DNA of 64,000 nt from Kitasatospora sp. MAP12-44 (lineage in GTDB: Bacteria; Actinomycetota; Actinomycetes; Streptomycetales; Streptomycetaceae): NCBI RefSeq assembly GCF_029892095.1, contig NZ_JARZAE010000001.1:1-64000 (forward strand). Direction: 5' to 3'. The notes under the pieces were generated by a model. It saw only the letters and a program-made list of their open reading frames with translations, searched no databases and was not told where the DNA came from. The translations under genes were made by a program, and so were the position numbers. Shown here piece by piece: positions 58,786 through 64,000 of the stretch (position 1 is the stretch's first letter; the number at the start of each line of letters is the position of its first letter).

Positions 58786-61185
58786 ATGACCGAGGGGATG
58801 GACCCGATCGACGCGCTGCTCGCGGAGATCGACGAGGAGGAGCTGCCGCCGCCGGCGGAGCGCAAGCGGCTGCGTCAGGCGGCGAAGGTGACCCGGGCCC
58901 GGATGGCTGAGCGGGTCGGGGTGCGGGAGGAGACGATCTGGACCTGGGAGACTGGGCGCAGCGAGCCGCGGCCGCCGCAGCGCGGCGACTACGCCCGGCT
59001 GCTGCGCGGTCTGGCCGAGCGGTTCCCCGCGCTCCAGCCGGTCCCCGCCCCGGCGCCGGCCCCGGTCGTGCCGGAGGCGTTCGCCGCCGTTCCGGTGCCC
59101 GAGCAGCCGGCACCGGTGGTGCAGATGGTGATGCTGGACCAGAACCCGGACGGCTCGCTGGTGATGGGCCCGCCGCTGCCGTGCGTGCAGTGCGGCAACC
59201 CGTCGGTCTACCGGGCACAGAACCATCCGATGCACCTGGGCGGCTTCTGCCGCCCCGCTGCTGCCGTCGCGTCACCTGCCACTGTGGATGCCGCGGCCGC
59301 TGTCCCAGCCATCCAACAGCCGGTGCAGCCGGCTCCCGCCGCCCCGGCGGCTCCGGCCGCTGCGCCCCGCCGGGCCGCGCCGACCGCCGGGCCGGTGACC
59401 GCACCGCGCCGGGCGTCGTCGTCGCGTCCGGCCGCGTCCTCGCGGGCGCGCAAGGCCCCGGCGAAGAAGCCGGCCGCCGCGCCGACCGGGGCGGCGGACT
59501 GGGAGCTGGCGGCCGCCGCCCGCTACCCCTCCGGTCCGCTCGCGGTCCTCGACGTCGCTGCGGATGGCCGGCGCCTGGTCGCCTACCTCGCCGACGGCAA
59601 CCAGGCGCCGACCGCGCCGACCGGGCGCACGCTCGCCGATGTCGTGGAGTGGGCGCTGGAGGTGGGGCTCGGTGCGCCGCGGCTGCACCGGCACGGCAAG
59701 GACGGCGACGCCCTGGTGGCGCTCACCGACGCGGCGCTGGCCGAGCTGGGCCTGCCGCCGGTCGGCAAGGATGAGAAGCGCGACTTCGTGCCGCGTCTGG
59801 GTCGCCTGCCCGAGACCCACAAGGCGGTGAAGGCCCTCGGCAAGGCCGGCTGGCTGCTCACCCGGCGCGGCCTCGGGCCGTGGGCGCGGATCTACCGCAC
59901 GCCCGAGGACGGCAAGCGCGTGTGCGTCCAGCTCTGCGTGCCCGGCTGGGGCGCGCTGGCCTCCGGCGGCTGGGCCGTCCCGGACGGCCTGGCCGCCCCG
60001 GACCTGGCCCGCCTGCTGGGCACCTACGCGACGCGGGTCATCACCCCGCGCGGCACCACCGCCGTCTCCGGCCTCGAACTGGTCACCGCGCTGCGCCCGC
60101 CGACCATGGCGGTGCGCACCGAGGCCGGCTGGACGTCCGGGCCGGTGGAGGGCTCCCGGCCCAAGGACGCCTTCGACCCGGCGATCCCGGAGGTCCCGGA
60201 CATGCACCCGCTCGCCGAGCACCGCGCGCCGGGCGACGTACTGGTCACCGAGGCGTGGGACTGGCACCGCCCGCTCACCGACACCGAACTGGTGGCGCCG
60301 TTCGCGGTCGGACTCGACGTCAACATGGCCTTCCTCGCCGCTGCCGGCCGCCTGACGCTGCCACTGTCGGAGCCGGTCCACGAACTGCAGCCCGCCTTCG
60401 ACAAGAAGCTCCCCGGCTCCTGGCTCGTCGACCTCTCCCACCTCGAGCTGGACCCCCACCTGCCGAACCCGTTCACCGCCGACGGCACCCGCCCGACCGG
60501 ACCGGCCTGGTACTCCACCGCGAAGGTCGCCTACGCCCTCGAACTCGGCGCCCAGGCGCAGCCCCTGGAAAGCTGGCTGCGCCACGAGTCCGGCCCGTAC
60601 CTGGACCCGTGGCACAAGAGGCTGCGCCAGGCGTACGTCGACACCATGGCCGCCCTGGGCGTGCCGCTCACCCTCGCCGACACCGACCCGCTGGCGTTCC
60701 TGGACGCCATGGCCGCCATCAAGCAGGGCGACCCGGCCGAGCTCGCGGTGCTGACCGCGATCAAGCAGACCGCCAAGGGCACGATCGGCAAGCTGAGGGA
60801 GAAGCCGCGCCAGGGCTGGAAGCCCGGCCAGCGCTGGGCGGCCCTGGAGCGGGCGACCTGGGATCCGCTGATGCGCGCCCTGGTCATCGACACCGCCACC
60901 GTCAACCTCCACCGCAAGCTGCTCCGCATGCAAGCCGACACCGGCCTCGCCGCCTTCGCCGTCCTGTCCGACTGCGCGGTCTTCGCCGCCCCCGGGCCCG
61001 GCGCCCTGGACATCCTGACCCGCCCGGACGCCACCCTGACCACCTCGCTGCGCCTGGGTGTCTCGCCGGGGCACGTGAAGTTCGAGGGGAGCCGGCCGAT
61101 GGCGGAGATCGTGGAGATGCTGGCCGACGGGGCGAACCCGGCCCGGCACATCAAGACCGGCGGCGTCGTCTCCGACGACGAGTAA
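58786..61185 (+). CDS. tap: Telomere-associated protein Tap
   Basis: ATG 58786 has a perfect AGGAGGT five bases upstream. The 799-residue protein starts with a helix-turn-helix (KVTRARMAERVGVREETIWT, near 37-56), then a short Cys motif (CVQCGNPSVYRAQNHPMHLG) and a long Ala/Pro linker. The large C-terminal part follows the Streptomyces Tap pattern (RLPETHKAVKALGKAGWLLT, GPWARIYRTPEDGKRVCVQL, VGLDVNMAFLAAAGRLTLPL, SPGHVKFEGSRPMAEIVEML). Tap binds the single-stranded telomere overhang and recruits the terminal protein. The tpg gene follows on the same strand. The linker makes it somewhat longer than the usual Tap of about 740 residues. Confidence 0.9.
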   Translation: MTEGMDPIDALLAEIDEEELPPPAERKRLRQAAKVTRARMAERVGVREETIWTWETGRSEPRPPQRGDYARLLRGLAERFPALQPVPAPAPAPVVPEAFAAVPVPEQPAPVVQMVMLDQNPDGSLVMGPPLPCVQCGNPSVYRAQNHPMHLGGFCRPAAAVASPATVDAAAAVPAIQQPVQPAPAAPAAPAAAPRRAAPTAGPVTAPRRASSSRPAASSRARKAPAKKPAAAPTGAADWELAAAARYPSGPLAVLDVAADGRRLVAYLADGNQAPTAPTGRTLADVVEWALEVGLGAPRLHRHGKDGDALVALTDAALAELGLPPVGKDEKRDFVPRLGRLPETHKAVKALGKAGWLLTRRGLGPWARIYRTPEDGKRVCVQLCVPGWGALASGGWAVPDGLAAPDLARLLGTYATRVITPRGTTAVSGLELVTALRPPTMAVRTEAGWTSGPVEGSRPKDAFDPAIPEVPDMHPLAEHRAPGDVLVTEAWDWHRPLTDTELVAPFAVGLDVNMAFLAAAGRLTLPLSEPVHELQPAFDKKLPGSWLVDLSHLELDPHLPNPFTADGTRPTGPAWYSTAKVAYALELGAQAQPLESWLRHESGPYLDPWHKRLRQAYVDTMAALGVPLTLADTDPLAFLDAMAAIKQGDPAELAVLTAIKQTAKGTIGKLREKPRQGWKPGQRWAALERATWDPLMRALVIDTATVNLHRKLLRMQADTGLAAFAVLSDCAVFAAPGPGALDILTRPDATLTTSLRLGVSPGHVKFEGSRPMAEIVEMLADGANPARHIKTGGVVSDDE

Positions 61186-61279
61186 CCGCCCCCGCGGTCG
61201 CCAGCCCTGCCCGGCGACCGCCCACCACCCAGACCACCACCACCGGCGGCCCGTGAGGCCGCAGGAAAGGAGACACCCC

Positions 61280-61822
61280 GTGGGGGAGATCGACGAGGGA
61301 CTGGAGCGCGCCGAGCGCACCCGCCCCATCCCGCAGTCCACCACCGCCCGGATGCGCTTCCTGCTCAAGGGAGCCAAGGGCTCCACCAAGCAGCTCGCCC
61401 AGGAGCTCGGCGTCTCCCAGCGCACCGTGCAGCGCTGGCTCAAAGGCCAGGGCACCCCGAGGCCCGCCGCCGCGAAGACGATCGAGAAGCAGGTCCGCTC
61501 GAAGTGGCAGCCCCGGGTGAAGGCCCGCACCCGCAAGGCCGCCGAGCAGTACGGCTTCCTGCTCCACCTGCAGGCCAAGTTCGGCTTCAGCTCCGCGGCC
61601 GGCTCCACCGACGACCCACGCGAGCGCCTGATCACCCAGAAGATGCCCGGCGAGGTGGCCCGCCGCCTCTACGCCGCCCGCGACGCCGGCGCCAGCCAAG
61701 CCCAGCAGGAAGCGCTGCTCGCCCAGGCCCTTCAGGAGCACTACTTCAAGGACAACGGCCGCCGCGCCGCCGGCCTCACCACCGAACTCAACGACATCGG
61801 ATGGCTCGACATCGAGCTTTGA
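61280..61822 (+). CDS. tpg: Telomere terminal protein Tpg
   Basis: GTG 61280, with AGGAG upstream, gives 180 residues, the normal Tpg size. The helix-turn-helix is TKQLAQELGVSQRTVQRWLK (near 36-55), followed by the family's conserved RSKWQPRVKARTRKAAEQYG. Further conserved parts are FGFSSAAGSTDDPRERLI and the C-terminal HYFKDNGRRAAGLTTELNDI. Tpg is covalently bound to the 5' ends of linear Streptomyces replicons and primes end patching. It lies 94 bases after tap, as in known tap-tpg operons. This pair is the best evidence for a linear replicon. Confidence 0.92.
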   Translation: MGEIDEGLERAERTRPIPQSTTARMRFLLKGAKGSTKQLAQELGVSQRTVQRWLKGQGTPRPAAAKTIEKQVRSKWQPRVKARTRKAAEQYGFLLHLQAKFGFSSAAGSTDDPRERLITQKMPGEVARRLYAARDAGASQAQQEALLAQALQEHYFKDNGRRAAGLTTELNDIGWLDIEL

Positions 61823-62110
61823 CCCCCACCCGACGCCCTCATGCCGCCGAAACCTGTGACTGAGCGCTTCAGTGGGCGAGTGAGCAGGACACTTGGCGGG
61901 CTGAGCGTTCGGTGTCGATGGCGGCGGCGAGTTGGTCGGCCTGGGCGTCGAGTAGTGCCTTCAGCTCGCGATAGCGGGGGTGCTCGTGTCTTCCTCTGTT
62001 CTGCCCGACTCCGTCGGCTTATGGCACCAGCACTTCGGAGAGCATAAAGAGCCGGATGATCGGAGAGGTGTCAGGGCCGGGCGCTCGGTGCTGCGGCGGG
62101 CAGGGGCGGT
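61823..62110. other. Intergenic stretch between convergent genes
   Basis: No supportable gene between tpg and the convergent regulator gene. No strong hairpin was found by eye. Confidence 0.4.
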
Positions 62111-63091
62111 TCAGAGCCAGCCGTGTTGGCAGGCTTTGAAGCCGGCTTCGAAGCGGGAGCCTGCTTCCAGGCGGCGCATCAGCTCCTCCATCCGGCGCTT
62201 CACGGTGCGTACGGAGACACCCAGGCGCTTGGCAGCGACTTCGTCGGTCAGGCCGGTGGAGAGGATCCTCAGGAGTTCTCGTTCGGCTGCGGTGATGCCG
62301 GTGGCACAGTCGGGGGCTGGGGTCTGGTCCAGCGGGGCGGCGTCCGCCCAGATCCGGTCGAACAACTCGGCCAGCGCGGCCACGATCCCGGGGGAGGTGA
62401 CCAGCACGGCGCTGGGGGCCGTCGAGGCGGGGTCGAGCGGGACGAGGGCGATGGCCCGGTCGACCATCAGCAGGCGGTGCGGCAGCGCCGGCGCGGTGCG
62501 CAGCTGCGCGCCGACGGCGGCCATCGAGCGCCCGTAAGCGAGGGCACGGGGGTTGGTGCGCACGCCCTCGTGACAGAGCGTCCGCTGGGTGACGCCGCGC
62601 CCGAGCAGGTCCTCGTCCAGTGGGCGCGCGGCCTCCAGGGCTTCGGGGGGCATCAGGGTGGGGACGATCGAGCAGATCTCGGTGGTGGCGCTCTGGAGCA
62701 GGGACTCCAGGCGGGACTGGATCTCGTCCAGGCCGTCGAGCTGCTCGGTGCCGCTAGGGATCCGCTGCCGCTCGCGGGTCGCCCGCTCGGCCGCGGTGGC
62801 AACCGCGGTGCGGTTGGCCTCCAGGGCGGTGTGGCGGGCTCGGAGTTCCTCCTCCTCGTGGCGCAGCAGCAGCGCGCGGGCGCGCTCCGGGCTGACCGGG
62901 CGCCGCTGCTGCGGCGCCTCGCGCGACATCCGCAGCAGCGCGAGGTCGGCCAGCGTATCCAGACTCGCACCGACCTGGTCCTGGCTCAGACCGAGGCGCT
63001 CGGCCAGCAGCGTTGCGTCCAACGTCGGTTCAGCCAGCAGTTCTTGGTACACCTGCTCGCTGACCGCATCCAGTCCCAGAGCGCGCAGCAC
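62111..63091 (-). CDS. LuxR-type regulator with TrmB-like N-terminus
   Basis: GTG 63091 (VLRALGLDAVSEQVYQELLA) gives 326 residues; longer frames upstream lack a start and look non-coding. An N-terminal TrmB-like winged helix (TLLAERLGLSQDQVGASLDT) and a coiled coil (EEEELRARHTALEANRTAVA) precede a phospholipase-D-like regulatory domain (EICSIVPTLMPPEALEAARP). At the C-terminus is a LuxR helix-turn-helix (GLTDEVAAKRLGVSVRTVKR). Regulators of this layout are common in Streptomyces and usually have unknown ligands. It is divergent from the small secreted peptide gene at 63368. Confidence 0.82.
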   Translation of the reverse strand: MLRALGLDAVSEQVYQELLAEPTLDATLLAERLGLSQDQVGASLDTLADLALLRMSREAPQQRRPVSPERARALLLRHEEEELRARHTALEANRTAVATAAERATRERQRIPSGTEQLDGLDEIQSRLESLLQSATTEICSIVPTLMPPEALEAARPLDEDLLGRGVTQRTLCHEGVRTNPRALAYGRSMAAVGAQLRTAPALPHRLLMVDRAIALVPLDPASTAPSAVLVTSPGIVAALAELFDRIWADAAPLDQTPAPDCATGITAAERELLRILSTGLTDEVAAKRLGVSVRTVKRRMEELMRRLEAGSRFEAGFKACQHGWL

Positions 63092-63367
63092 CGCTCCAGC
63101 CCCCGTCCCCCGTGTGATGCCGTTGTGATGCCCGTGTGCCGTCCGAGCGTGACATGACCAGTGCGACCGGAGCAAGGTCCCGCACCCGGATGCGACGGGT
63201 CTGGCCCGATCGTGCCATGGAACGTTCGGGCCAGCGGCAGCCGCTTCCGCCGGCCCGAGCTGCGCGGAAGACTTCTGTCCACCGGAGGGCGCCGACAGCC
63301 CGACGGACCCGGCACCAGAGCGACCCGCGTGCCGACACCCCACAGACACCCAAACGGAGGTCCCGCC
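63092..63367. other. Divergent promoter region of the LuxR gene and the small peptide gene
   Basis: About 275 bases without a supportable gene. It must hold the start signals for the leftward regulator and the rightward peptide gene. Confidence 0.45.
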
Positions 63368-63535
63368 ATGCCCGGAACGCTGCGATTCGTCCTGTTCGGT
63401 CTGATCGCCCTGTTCGGCATCGGGCTCTCCGCCGCACCCGCCGACGCTGCGACCGCGCCCGCCGCGCCGGTGACCACCGTGGCCACCGCTGCGGACGAGG
63501 CCCCCGGCCTGGTCTGCGGCGGCTGCTGGAGCTAG
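63368..63535 (+). CDS. Small secreted peptide ending in CGGCWS
   Basis: A 55-residue product from ATG 63368 with GGAGG eight bases upstream. A signal peptide is clear (MPGTLRFVLFGLIALFGIGL, cleavage near PADA-ATAP). The mature part would be only about 25 residues, Ala/Thr/Pro-rich, ending GLVCGGCWS with two Cys three apart. It could be a signalling peptide, a modified peptide precursor or a small wall protein. The divergent LuxR/TrmB gene may control it. Too short for the usual 60-residue cut-off. Confidence 0.6.
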   Translation: MPGTLRFVLFGLIALFGIGLSAAPADAATAPAAPVTTVATAADEAPGLVCGGCWS

Positions 63536-63538
63536 GCG

Positions 63539-63850
63539 TTGAACGCGCGCTACGTGGTGGCCACTCACCTGACCGGACCACCGGCCCGCGACCGGAACCC
63601 GCACCCCGCCACCGTGGTCGACCTGGTCTGGGCCCACGCAACCACGGCCGACGGACTCGACCACGTCCGCGTCCAGGCTCACGCAACCGCCGGCGAGCTT
63701 GAGCTGGTAGTGCTCCTGCGGGCCGAGACCGCCTCCGACGCCATCCGAGCCGCCGAGGGCCTGTGCACCCGGGCCACCCGAAGCCCCGCCCTGTCCGGCT
63801 GGAACGCCCTGAGCCCCAGGGTGCTTCCCATGGCCGCACTGGACAGCTGA
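63539..63850 (+). CDS. Hypothetical protein following the small peptide
   Basis: A 103-residue frame from TTG 63539, three bases after the peptide stop. The sequence is a compact alpha/beta type (TVVDLVWAHATTADGLDHVR, GELELVVLLRAETASDAIRA) without a signal peptide. No family recognised. The close spacing suggests co-transcription with the peptide gene. Confidence 0.5.
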   Translation: MNARYVVATHLTGPPARDRNPHPATVVDLVWAHATTADGLDHVRVQAHATAGELELVVLLRAETASDAIRAAEGLCTRATRSPALSGWNALSPRVLPMAALDS

Positions 63851-63944
63851 AACACCCTCATCACGACAGTCCCGACCCACCGGCCCGGCCGACTCGCGGA
63901 TCGGGCACCACCATTCCTCTGCTCACCACGAACGGGGTACACCC

Positions 63945-64000
63945 ATGCCTTCCGCGCGCGCTCGCCGCATCCTCGCCACCCTCACCGCGTCGGCTCTCAC
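63945..64000 (+). CDS. Start of a probable secreted protein, cut by the window edge
   Basis: ATG 63945 begins MPSARARRILATLTASAL, a typical signal-peptide start, and is still open at the right edge. Nothing further can be said. Confidence 0.4.
   Translation, partial: MPSARARRILATLTASAL

Noticed and set aside
1..64000. tRNA or rRNA genes
   Set aside because: No cloverleaf or rRNA-like stretch was recognised by eye; a dedicated scan was not possible.

Overview
The window looks like part of a linear replicon, a plasmid or chromosome arm, of a Streptomyces-type actinomycete. The DNA is very GC-rich, many genes start with GTG, and neighbouring genes are often joined by 4-base ATGA or GTGA overlaps. 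The strongest indicator is a gene pair near the right side (58.8-61.8 kb) matching Tap and Tpg, the telomere-binding and terminal proteins that cap linear actinomycete replicons. Helicase-associated-domain genes at the left edge, ParA/ParB, several replication modules and a mosaic of transposon remnants point the same way.

Layout. 0-12.8 kb: the 3' part of a helicase-family gene, a complete Tn554-type tnpABC operon, a decayed second helicase copy, a parAB operon with three parS-like palindromes (two inside parB), a decayed second transposon, and small hypothetical genes. 12.8-17 kb: a cassette of IPT/TIG-repeat and beta-helix genes read leftwards behind a long conserved 5' leader. 17.3-25.1 kb: a decayed epimerase, a DnaB-type helicase with a frameshift in its Walker A motif, a winged-helix probable replication gene, a lone IS21-like transposase, a four-TM spread-protein-like gene and an anti-sigma-type ATPase. 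25.2-33.6 kb: a small polyketide locus made of a DUF5988 protein, a free-standing ketosynthase and one KS-AT-DH-ER-KR-ACP synthase of mycocerosate-synthase type. 34.4-37.6 kb: a second TIG cassette with a copy of the same leader. 38.5-40.2 kb: an ice-binding-like surface protein overlapping a class F-type sortase gene. 40.5-44.3 kb: an iteron-rich origin, a prim-pol, a P4-type primase/helicase and a small partner. 44.5-48.9 kb: an IS21-family element that also carries a potassium channel gene pair. 49-54.6 kb: an ECF sigma factor fused by overlap to an M48 protease with a LysM domain. 54.6-58.5 kb: a coiled-coil gene, a second repeat-rich origin-like region with two winged-helix genes, and two gene cassettes sharing the same upstream box and downstream hairpin. 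58.8-64 kb: tap-tpg, a LuxR/TrmB-type regulator and small secreted proteins.

Three different replication systems lie in one 64-kb window: DnaB with a winged-helix protein, prim-pol with P4 helicase, and a pair of RepL-like winged-helix proteins. One partition system and one telomere system accompany them. This suggests a composite plasmid built by fusion of replicons. Several genes carry single-base frameshifts, which could be decay or sequencing error.

The most unusual items are the paired TIG cassettes with a structured leader, the MAS-like synthase with its private ketosynthase, the IS21 element with channel cargo, the sigma factor/M48-LysM operon, and the two origin-like regions that share a 16-base motif.
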